This document shows, one piece after another, positions 45,383 through 54,680 of a stretch of DNA of 64,000 nucleotides. Under the pieces are notes generated by a model. That model saw only the letters and a list, made by a program, of their open reading frames with translations. It was not told where the DNA came from and made no database searches. The position numbers and the translations under genes are program-made. Location of the stretch: positions 105,309,501-105,373,500 of the forward strand of contig CM074857.1 of the NCBI GenBank assembly GCA_037501455.1. Reading direction: 5' to 3'. The stretch is from Lantana camara (Eukaryota; Streptophyta; Magnoliopsida; Lamiales; Verbenaceae). How positions within the stretch are numbered: position 1 is the stretch's first letter; each line of letters begins with the position of its first letter.

Positions 45383-45895
45383 TGTATAAGGTAGGTGAAT
45401 TATTTACATTGATTAATGAATTTTGTACTAAATGTATATGTATCTATACTATTATATATTTGATAACGATGTTTGACTTTTTATTGTACATTTTAATGAC
45501 GTGAAATTTTATGGTTTTTTTGAAGTTTTTAATTAGATAGAAAAAATGTGATTGACTTATCTTTATTTTGTATATTATTTTTTTAAGAAAATAAATTTAA
45601 AAAAAAGTAGTAACTAAGGAAAATAATTAATCTTGGCAAGTTTGACCGAATGGAATTAATTTTGATATTTCTATTAATTAAGTAAGGTCAATATTATATT
45701 CATTTATTTGATATTTCTATAAATTTATTAAATTAATTTTAATGGCTAATTACTTAAATCACGGATATAATTTCCATAAAAAAAAATCACTACAATTTCA
45801 AATTTAAATTCAAACATTACAAAATACAGAAAATTAATTAAGTTTCTTATATTACTCAATCAAAATAATTAATTTTTTTAAATCTAAATTTAATA

Positions 45896-45899
<4 letters not shown>

Positions 45900-45951
<52 letters not shown>
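45900..45951. repeat. (TA)n microsatellite
   Basis: About 26 TA repeats within the Helitron. Confidence 0.9.
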
Positions 45952-45955
<4 letters not shown>

Positions 45956-46916
45956 GAGACAAATTAATTAAATTACTCCATCAAATTAATTAATTTTTTT
46001 AAATTTAAAATTAATACTTAATAAATTTATATCTATATCTATATCATTATATATTTAATAACGATATTTGACTTTAATCATGCAATTTTGACCAAACAGA
46101 TTTTTTTTCTTTTTTGACATAATTTTATTATTAATTCTTTTATGAGTTGTAAATTGATATTTATTTATCTTAATTATCCGCTATTACTGTGAATATAATT
46201 AATCCCTTACATTTTGCCTAAATCATTTGAAAAAAGAAAAAGGAAATTCTATGCATGATCATTCCAAAATGTGGTAATTAAATTAAATGAATTAAAATTT
46301 TTATATATTAAAATATGGAATACGAACTAAATGCTATACTATTTATTTATTTGAAAATTTAATTCATTTAACTTCAAATTCTTTTAATTACTTAAGAAAA
46401 TTATTATTAATTTATTTATTTGGAATGCATTATTTATATATACACATATAAATAAATTTGGATGAAATCTAATCTATAAATGTAAAAAATTATCTACCAA
46501 TCAATACAAAATTTATTGTCACTATATGATTTCAAAATTTGAAAATCATAATTAATGCTAATTGATTTTATACATAGTAATATTTTTACATAATTACAAA
46601 ATATTTATTTATCCTACATTATAAAATGAGACTTACTTCTTCCTTTTCATTCATCTTTTATACAACTCACTTTATTATATTACTCTCTCTCTCTCTCTCT
46701 TTAACAAACAATTTTTTTCTCGCATATGTTCCTTCATTGTGTTGTTAAATTACGTGTTTTGATTTTTTTTTTCATAGTAGATTATTGTTGTTATTTAACC
46801 TTTTAGGTTAATTATTCGATATTTATATTTTTTCTTTCAGTTTTGTCAATCTGTTTTTCTTTTTGTTTATATATAATCGTTCATGATTATTTTGAAGTAA
46901 TTAACTTATTGTTATT

Positions 46917-47230
46917 TAGGAGCTTAGTGACAGGTTTAACATCAACTCCTAGCTCCAGCACTTGCAGGCCAGGTATGTCGGCACTGGCCATGCCTACTTG
47001 ACTCGATTTGAATGGGTGGTGAACATCCATCGAGATAGTTACGCATTCTAAGTTGGCCATTAACCGATGTTGGCATACTTCATCATCGCCGAGAACATGT
47101 TGGCCAGGAGGGATACAATTTTATGCAGAAAATGTTGTTGTCATGTGATCTTCCTCCGGAGAGAGAACATGAACGAAGTGATGGTTCTTATGCCTATTGA
47201 GAGTTATAAATTAAACTTTTAAGATCCTTT
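46917..47230 (+). other. Possible captured gene scrap inside the Helitron
   Basis: A locally GC-richer stretch (CAGCACTTGCAGGCCAGGTA, CATCATCGCCGAGAACATGT) stands out from AT-rich surroundings. Short open pieces such as YFIIAENMLARRDTILC occur in one frame, but stops interrupt it. I do not recognise the source. Helitrons often carry host fragments, which is the only reason to suspect one here. Confidence 0.3.
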
Positions 47231-47363
47231 GGGACTTAATTTACTTCTTGTGGCTTTAGTCGATGTGAATCTTATTCTGAAAGATTTGATTTTGTTCTAT
47301 AAACTTTTATTTTGAAAGATGTTTTTCTATAAAATGGAGAGATGTATGTTGAGTTCATTAATT

Positions 47364-47399
<36 letters not shown>

Positions 47400-47402
<3 letters not shown>

Positions 47403-47737
47403 TTATTTTTTCTTCGCCCAATTTTTTTCTAAATTCTACGCATTTTTCATATCTTTTTAAGTGTATTTCAGCTTATCTTATTTTAAGTTTGTGGTTTTTA
47501 AATTATTATTTTGTCCATCTTCACCATATTATTAATTATGAAATAGTAATAACTTTTTTTTTGTTTTATACTTATTTTTTCTTCGCCCAATTTTTTTCTA
47601 AATTCTACGCATTTTTCATATCTTTTTAAGTGTATTTCAGTTTATCTTATTTTAAGTTTGTGGTTTTTAAATTATTATTTTGTCCATCTTCACCATATTA
47701 TTAATTATGAAATAGTAATAACTTTTTTTTTGTTTTA
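47400..47737. repeat. 169-bp direct tandem duplication
   Basis: Two nearly identical units carry TTCTTCGCCCAATTTTTTTC, TTTTTAAGTGTATTTCAG and ATTATGAAATAGTAATAAC. They differ at only a few bases by eye. Confidence 0.9.
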
Positions 47738-47764
47738 TATTATTTCAGTGTTTGATATATATAT

Positions 47765-48605
47765 TGATGAGACACAAAACCTCGCTCGTATCAGAGCCGT
47801 CCACGTGTCGCCATCTATTGACCTAAAACTTTGACGCTCGCATTAACGGGCTCGTGTGCCTACCCAGCCCATTCACTTGATGACTAGTCCAGGTCCACGT
47901 GCCTCGGCCCACTATTCAAGCGGGGGATTCAGGCTAGAGAACCCAGCGCTCGTGATACGGTCCTCTCATGGGCTATCTTCCCAGGGAAGTGTGCCACGAG
48001 GGCACGTTCTACCCTGCGCTCGTTTATCCAACGCTCATTGGTCGTTAGTCACAGGGGACCCCTCGTGCATCCCTTCGAGCGTCACCCACGCTCGAGTATG
48101 ATCAACCCCTATTAAGGCGTCCGTACGCCTGCAGGACAGGGTTTGAGCTTCCCAGCGCTCAACGCTCGCCAACAACCTCTGACATTATGGCAGTGCGCAC
48201 CTCGTACCTGGCACGTCGCTTGCTTTTCAGAGCCGTCACTCTCATGTCCACACAGGCCGCCACGTGTGAGGGCAACACAGGTTTGGGACCACACGGTCAA
48301 ATTACCCAATCTGCCCTCATCCTTAACCTATAAATAGGGGGAAACACATGCTTTCTTCCTCAAGTCATCTTCTCCATAAAAACACCCATTGAACTGGTCT
48401 TTTCCTCCATTAATCTGCATACTACCTTCAACACAGTTGCATCACCACCACATTTTACACTCTTGGTGTTATCCTAGCTGGAAGAACCCGCGCTCAAAAG
48501 GAAACCCAGTTCCTGAGGCTCCCACGCCTGTGATGGTCTTTCCCTTTTCATACAAATAGTGAAAGTGTTGTTGCATTTTAGGAAACTCCGATTCCTGCAC
48601 CATCA
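47765..48605 (+). mobile_element. 841-bp solo LTR of a second, related family
   Basis: It begins TGATGAGACACAAAACCTCG, ends CTGCACCATCA, and is flanked by TATAT (47,760-47,764 and 48,606-48,610); because the target is (TA)n, the duplication is less diagnostic. A TATA box CTATAAATAGGGGG at 48,328-48,341 sets the orientation as +. It differs from the Tat-element LTR over most of its length but shares the TGATG...CATCA ends and the frequent CGCTC words. Confidence 0.78.
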
Positions 48606-48971
48606 TATATATATATATATATGAATTTAAATAGATGTTTTTTAGTGTAGTTGGGAAACCATCATTAATCATCTTTTAAAATAATAAATATCTTTTTAAA
48701 TCTTATTTAAAAGTTTATATTTAATTTTGAGTCTTTAAGGGCAACTATCTTATGGGCAAAATTTTCTTTTCTCAAAGAAGACATCTTTTGGATGAAGAAA
48801 ATAATTAATAACTTTAATTCAAGTATTATGGATTTTTCCATATTAGTGTTGGTCAAAATTTTCCTTTGTTAAGAGATAAGGGCAAAATCTTTTGGACATT
48901 GAGTCTTTATATATCGTATTGGTCAAATCTTTCTTTTCTTTTAAATTTCAAATTATATATTTAGACGAATG

Positions 48972-49794
48972 TGATGGGTACGGGAATGGATGGTCCGAAT
49001 CCGATCACTTTACGATTTGTATTTTGTGGAGGAAACCACCGGAGCTTCGCCGGCAAAAGAGGAAGGGGTTCAACCTGTTGGGACAAGCACAAGAAAGGTC
49101 AGATGGCCAAGCTGGGGGAACTGGGGGTGATACCCAGTTTGGCTCTCCGACGCTCAAGTCAGTTCAATGTATGAAGATAAGTGTAAGCTCAGTCACAGTT
49201 GCAGTGATGAAGAAAGCTCAGAGAATGCTTACAGTGTAGAAGATGACTTGGGTTATTTATAGTTGAGGGTCAAGGGCCCTATGGTCATTTGCCTCAAGTG
49301 GTCCTGGCCGAATGTTGCCCTAACACGTGGCGCTGTGAGAGAGAAACCTAGGAGGAATCTTCTGCAAAAGCGGCCCAAAAGTTAGTGCTAGCAACAGTGG
49401 CAGGTGCGCGGGCATGTACGTTGTGTCAGAGAGCCATGTGGATGGTTGGTAACGAGGGCTTGAGAGCGCGCTCGTGACAACCTAGAGTATTGGAGGCCAA
49501 GGTATCCGCTGAGGGGGATGAAGGCTCCAGTTTAAGTGACGAGCCAAAGGAGGGGCCACTCTGAGGGAGTGTGACGCTCGAAGAGGGCTCCCTTGGCACG
49601 TGGGCGTACCCAACGTTTATTGTGTAGGACGCTCGTGGGAGTGATAGCGCTCGTTGGGCTTAACTCCCTGGAGTGGGATTGTGTTCGTTGGCTTGGCGCT
49701 CGTGCGAAGGTGGATGCCGCCTTGGGGAGACAGATGTCATCTTCTCGTGATGCCACGTGTCTTGACACGGGACGATTGTATTTTGACCCCATCA
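48972..49794 (-). repeat. 3' LTR of the Tat element
   Basis: TGATGGGTACGG...GACCCCATCA. On the - strand it follows the polypurine tract. Equal in length to the 5' LTR. Confidence 0.95.
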
Positions 49795-49809
49795 TTTTGC
49801 CCCCCAATT
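49795..49809 (-). other. Polypurine tract of the Tat element
   Basis: AATTGGGGGGCAAAA on the - strand lies directly before the 3' LTR, the site that primes plus-strand synthesis. Confidence 0.8.
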
Positions 49810-50134
49810 CTGTAGTCCTTATTGATAAGGACTGTAGAATTTTGACACGCTCTATCTCTTATTCATAGTGCTCGTGTAAAGCTTGGCGTGTTGAGCAATT
49901 TTCCTCTGAATGCGCCATTAATGCGGTCTTTTCAATTGACCGTTCGTATCACTTCCGCATTAAATGTTGGTACTATTCTGAAGCCCTTGAAACGTCAGAG
50001 CATTAAATGCGGGTGCGCGTGGGGCGCGTGAGCATTGGGATGCATGTGCCGGTTCCATAAAGTGGGCGGTTTCCTAGGCGGGAAATGATTGCCATTTTGA
50101 ATTTATTGCCTAAAACGGTACCAACTTCTATCCC

Positions 50135-50142
50135 TATAAATA
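50135..50142 (+). promoter_or_regulatory. TATA box of the antisense gene inside the Tat element
   Basis: TATAAATA, preceded by CCC and followed by a pyrimidine-rich leader (ACATTCTTTACGCATTCAAA), lies 275 bases before the ATG at 50,410 on the + strand. The leader continues with CTC-rich sequence. This supports transcription opposite to gag-pol from an internal promoter. Confidence 0.6.
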
Positions 50143-50409
50143 TGGGATTCTGAAATCTTCACATTCTTTACGCATTCAAAACTCTCAAGCATCCTTTGCA
50201 AAGAAAATTCTCTCGCATTCCAGTTCTTAGAGCATCTTCAACCTCTTCTTCAGTTTTCTTCAGAAACTTTTCAAGGTAAATTTCCAGTGTGACTTTCTGA
50301 CTTTGCTAACCGTAGATTCGGACCTTAGGATTTTGTAATCCCTCAGATTCCCGTCTTTCTGAACCTTAAACTCTCTCCCAGAAAAACCTTCAAAACCTCA
50401 ATTTCTGCC

Positions 50410-53304
50410 ATGGCCGACCACCACATTGAAGAATTTGCCCGTGAAATCCAAGAGATGGCCACCGAGAGTTCTTCTTCTCCCAATTCCCCCAGAGATGAAG
50501 AGTTGGGGGCGGCGGTAATGGCTATGGAAGACAGAAACCCAGGCGGAGTGGATCCTCTCTTTGAGGAGATGGATTTGGTGATAGAGGCAGAAAGACAAGG
50601 AGTCACTCTCCCCATAACTCAAAGTGCCACGCATCCCCACCGCCATAGAGTAACCGTGGCCGTCGCAAATCCGCTTCCAGTGGCGGAAGCCGTAACCGGG
50701 CCTTCAGAAAGGGCCCGTGTTGCAAATCCGCTTCCAGTGGCGGAAGCCGTAACCGGGCTTTCGGAAAGGGCCCGTGACAAGGGCAAGAGTAAGAAAACCC
50801 AGAAATCCAAAGGACCCAACGAGGGGGAGGGCTCAGGTTATCAGGCTACCGAGCGCACGCCTGATGAGACTCCCAGCACCGTCACTGTGGGAGATGTAAA
50901 GACAATGATGGCCCCCATCTACTGGGACGAGCGATATACTTGGAGAATTCCCCAAAACCACGAGCGTGCAAATAACCCGCCTCCTGGGGAAATGGCAGTG
51001 TATGTGGACACCGTGCGCTCAGGAGGCCTGAGGTTCCCCATCTCAGTCTCAATGGCCCATTTGCTGAATGACTTGGGCTTGTGTCCATCCCAAATAGTGC
51101 CCAACGGCTTGGCCCTCCTGACCTGTTTCGTAATTCTGATGAGGACCATGGGTTACGAGCCCTATTTGCGGAACTTCAATGCCCTTTTCCAAGTGGTCAG
51201 CTCCTCTCGCTTTTCTCCTGAGGCGGGTTTTTATTACGTCCAAGCGAAAGCCCACATGAAGCTGATCAACTCGCCCTCGAGCACTTATGGCATTGACTGG
51301 AAAGAAAAATTCATCTTTGTCAAGGCTCCTGCAGGAGAGGGCTTTGGGGTGATTACGGAATGGGGCTCGTACTCAAAGAGCCGTTTGCCACCCTCACTCC
51401 CCCGAGACTGGGCTAAAAACCTGGCAACAACCCTAAGGGACGAGGGTCACCTTATACAAGCAAAGGACTGGATAGACGATGCGGAACTCATGTTCTTGTG
51501 TGGTCTTACCAGCGACCCTCATTTCCTTGACAACCCTCCGGCTCGTGACATAGAGAGAGACGGTTAGATTCTTAGGGCACTAACCTTAGATAGGAATAGA
51601 TACTAACTGCTTTTCTTGTACTTGTAATTTGCACTTAACAATTCTTGTCCAAGGATTTATAACCTTCGTATTTTCATTTTTGCAGGAGCCGCTATCTTAG
51701 AAATGGCCGGTGGAATTAGACAAGCGGCTCGTTTCGCCAACGCACAGAGGAATCAAGCCCCTCAGGGGGATCAGCAGCGTGAACAACAGCGACCCCGTAA
51801 CCGTAACAACCGCGGGGACGCTCGAGGCGGCGCGAGTTCAAGCGCCAACCCTGAGGTGCAGCCCCCTCGTGGCCGAGGGGAACGTAGATTGGTCCCAAGG
51901 GAGACCAGGGGGCGATCAGAGAGAGCAGATGGCGTTCAACCCCCCGTTCCTGCAGAAACAACGAGGCCAGTAACCACTCTGGCGATTACAGAGGCTCCTC
52001 TGAGCTCGAGCGCAAATAGACCTTCCCGCAAGAGGAAGAGAATGCCTGACTCCGCCGCGATCAAAGGAAAGGGCAAACAAGTGGTTGAGGGCCCCCGAGG
52101 TGAGGGGGACACTTCCTCTTCGGAGGAAGAACACATGTGGGAGTTCCCCCGTCGAGGGGACAGAGACTTTTCTGGCGCCCCCGACGGCGGGTCGGTTTTG
52201 CTGAGGCCGGGCTCGGTCGCCCAGACTATTACTGATGACTTGTTCAGCCGGGCTCAATTCTCAGCAGACCACAGGCATCTCTACAGTGAGTCTGTAGAGA
52301 AGGTGACGTTCGATGCAGCCCACGCCCTAATTTCCGTAAGTCCTCATTCCTTGCATTCTTCTTTTCTGTAATTCACCATTCTTTTGCTAACACTTTTCCC
52401 CTCGATTACGCAGCAAGTTCTTCCTCGGCTCCGGAATGTGCAGATGCGAGCCTCCATATATGCCGAGCGCAAGGCCAAGTACAAGAAAATGGCCCGCTCG
52501 AATGACCCGGCTCACATCCAAGCGGAGTTGGATGCTGAAATTGCCAAGTATGAGACCCTCAAGGGTCTATACAATACGTCGGAGGAAGAGCTGTCGAAAC
52601 TGAAGGAGGATTTTCTAGCGGTTGATGGCGCTCGGATCCGTTTGGGCAACGAACTGGCACAGGCCAACGAGCGGCGCCAGAAGGCTGAGGCAGAGAGGGA
52701 AAGTTGGAGAACGAGGGCTCTGGAGGCAGAGAGGAAGTTTGCCGATACCATGAATGAATGGCCTCGGAGCATGGAGCGTGCAAACAAGGAGGCATTGATC
52801 AAATTTTGCCACTCCAAAGCCTTCAACTTTGCTGCTTCCCTGCATTGCTTGGAGGAGGCTCAGAAGGCCTTCAATCTGGCCATCGAGCAGGGCATACACA
52901 AAGGGCTAACCCATCCTGCCATGAAGGAGGCCGAGGGCACGGGGCTCATGTTCAATGAGCGCTGCGAGGAGGAAGATGACGAGGGCGATAACCCTGCTGA
53001 TTCCATCGCAGAGCCTGAGTATGGGTTCTTGGTCAAGCTCATTCAAGATGAGTACATGGACGCTCATCCGGCGGGTAATGCTGCTCAAAACGACAATCCC
53101 GAGAATGAGCCACAAGCGCCGGTTGTAGAGGATGCCCCAATCCCAATTGATGAAGGTACCAACGCCCCCGCTCCGGATGCCAATGAGCCTGCTCTAGATG
53201 CCAATGCCCCCAACGATCCGCAAGCCCATCCTCAAGAGCCTGAGGGTCCAATTCAAGGCCCAGTTTTGGTGATTGTTGATGAAGATGTCGCCCCAGCTGC
53301 TTAA
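50410..53304 (+). CDS. Antisense gene of the Tat element (Transposase_28-like, 'putative gypsy type transposon')
   Basis: Three exons (50,410-51,562, 51,686-52,335, 52,414-53,304) with GT-AG introns of 123 and 78 bases join in frame into 897 aa. Exon 1 holds the domain seen in Pfam Transposase_28, with VYVDTVRSGGLRFPISVSMA and LGLCPSQIVPNGLALLTCFV at about residues 195-245. A 20-residue unit is duplicated at about 88-130 (VANPLPVAEAVTG twice). Exon 2 is basic, with NRNNRGDARGG and a likely nuclear signal RKRKRM. Exon 3 is a long charged coiled coil (AELDAEIAKYETLKGLYNTS onward) with an acidic, proline-rich tail ending DEDVAPAA. Such antisense frames are known in Tat elements; their role is unknown. 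A poly(A) signal AATAAA lies at 53,417-53,422. Confidence 0.82.
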
Positions 53305-53416
53305 GACTTTTCCTCCATCATTTCTCTGTATTTTTCTGATTCTCTGCTTTTTCTCGTATTAGAATTTCATGGGCCTTTGTGCCCTTTTGCTTTGTAATAG
53401 TTCCATTTTGCAAGTG

Positions 53417-53422
53417 AATAAA
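53417..53422 (+). terminator. Polyadenylation signal of the antisense gene
   Basis: AATAAA lies 113 bases after the stop codon, preceded by T/G-rich DNA. Confidence 0.5.
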
Positions 53423-53533
53423 GATTCCGTTTTCCATACCTTTGTTCTTCATTTCCTTTATGAATCGTATAATTAGACTGTGTAGTATACTCCTGTGAAT
53501 GCTTTATTCCTTTGATGCAATGAAAATTTGCCT

Positions 53534-54113
53534 AAGTCTTGAGCGATCGTGGGGGTCTTATTGTGAGATTGCCCCCCACTCAAGACTTGCATAAATTTTG
53601 TTTTTGCTCTTGAAATTGAAAATTTGTCTAAGTCTTGAGCGCTCGTGAGGGTCTTACTGTGAGATTGCCCCTATGCTCAAGACTTGTATAAATTTTTCCT
53701 TTTGAAAATTTGTCTAAGTCTTGAGCGCTCGTGAGGGTCTTACTGTGAGATTGCCCCTACGCTCAAGACTTGTATAAATTTTTCCTTTTGAAAATTTGTC
53801 TAAGTCTTGAGCGATCGTGAGGGTCTTACTGTGAGATTGCCCCTACGCTCAAGACTTGTCCTTTTGAAAATTTGTCTAAGTCTTGAGCGATCGTGAGGGT
53901 CTTACTGTGAGATTGCCCCTACGCTCAAGACTTGTATAAATTTTTCCTTTTGAAAATTTGTCTAAGTCTTGAGCGATCGTGAGGGTCTTACTGTGAGATT
54001 GCCCCTACGCTCAAGACTTGTATAAATTTTTCCTTTTGAAAATTTGTCTAAATCTTGAGCGATCGTGAGGGTCTTACTGTGAGATTGCCCCTACGCTCAA
54101 GACTTGTATAATT
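53534..54113. repeat. Tandem array of an 86-bp unit, seven copies
   Basis: Units start (AAGTCTTGAGCG) at 53,534, 53,630, 53,716, 53,802, 53,878, 53,964 and 54,050, so spacing is 96, 86, 86, 76, 86 and 86. The 76-base unit lacks TATAAATTTT. Each unit contains AAGTCTTGAGCG and its complement CGCTCAAGACTT about 35 bases apart, so each can fold as a hairpin. Arrays here, between the antisense gene and pol, are known in Tat elements and can seed satellite DNA. Confidence 0.93.
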
Positions 54114-54179
54114 CCTTTTTGATTCTGAGACCATCGTTCGAGCGCCTTGGCTCCTGTCGTTTTCTTGGTTCTGCAGAAA

Positions 54180-54391
54180 ATCCCATTTCCGAGCGCAAGG
54201 TGTTTTAAGAAACGACCAAGGCCCACTAGGACTTTTTCTGTGGTAGATCCCGTTTTCGAGCGCAGGGCGTTTTAAGAAACAACCAAGGCCTACTAGGATG
54301 CGTTCTTGTAGGAGATCCCGTTTTCGAGCGCAAGGCGTTGTAAGAAACAGCCAAGGCCTAATAGGATGCGTTCTTGTAGGAGATCCCGTTC
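54180..54391. repeat. Tandem array of a 67-bp unit, three copies
   Basis: TTCGAGCGCAAGGCGTT...AAGAAAC..CCAAGGCC.A.TAGGA recurs with GAGCGC at 54,191, 54,258 and 54,326. It lies next to the 86-bp array but is unrelated except for GAGCG. Confidence 0.85.
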
Positions 54392-54680
54392 CAACTTGCC
54401 TAATTGGTTGTGAGCGTAACCAGTCTATCCTTATGAGGGCGTCCCCCCATGCGGAGTAGAGTGCTGGCCAGCGTAACCCATAAGAGATAACAGCATTCAT
54501 ATTGGAATGGGTTGCCTACCACGCTCGCGAAGACGTGGGACGTGGGACTTATCCATTCAAGCAGCCAAAGAAACAGGAATATTAAAGAAATTAAAAAGAT
54601 TATGTTACCTTTTACTTTGATTGGAAGTACATAGAACCCGTCAATGAGGGTTGTTACATCAGAGTTTGCAAAAGAGCTTT

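Noticed and set aside
48892..49239. 115-residue frame crossing into the 3' LTR and its twin at 60,864
   Set aside because: Shared only because the LTRs are identical; the upstream parts differ completely.
49593..49868. 91-residue open frame in the LTR, repeated in the other LTR
   Set aside because: It is LTR DNA with no protein pattern; its second copy diverges after the LTR end.
51916..52257. Open frames on the - strand opposite the antisense gene exon 2
   Set aside because: Shadows of GC-rich codons; not continuous with pol and without domains.
53534..54113. Regular 86-base repeats could suggest a CRISPR array
   Set aside because: Units are head-to-tail with no unique spacers, in a plant retrotransposon, with no cas-like gene.
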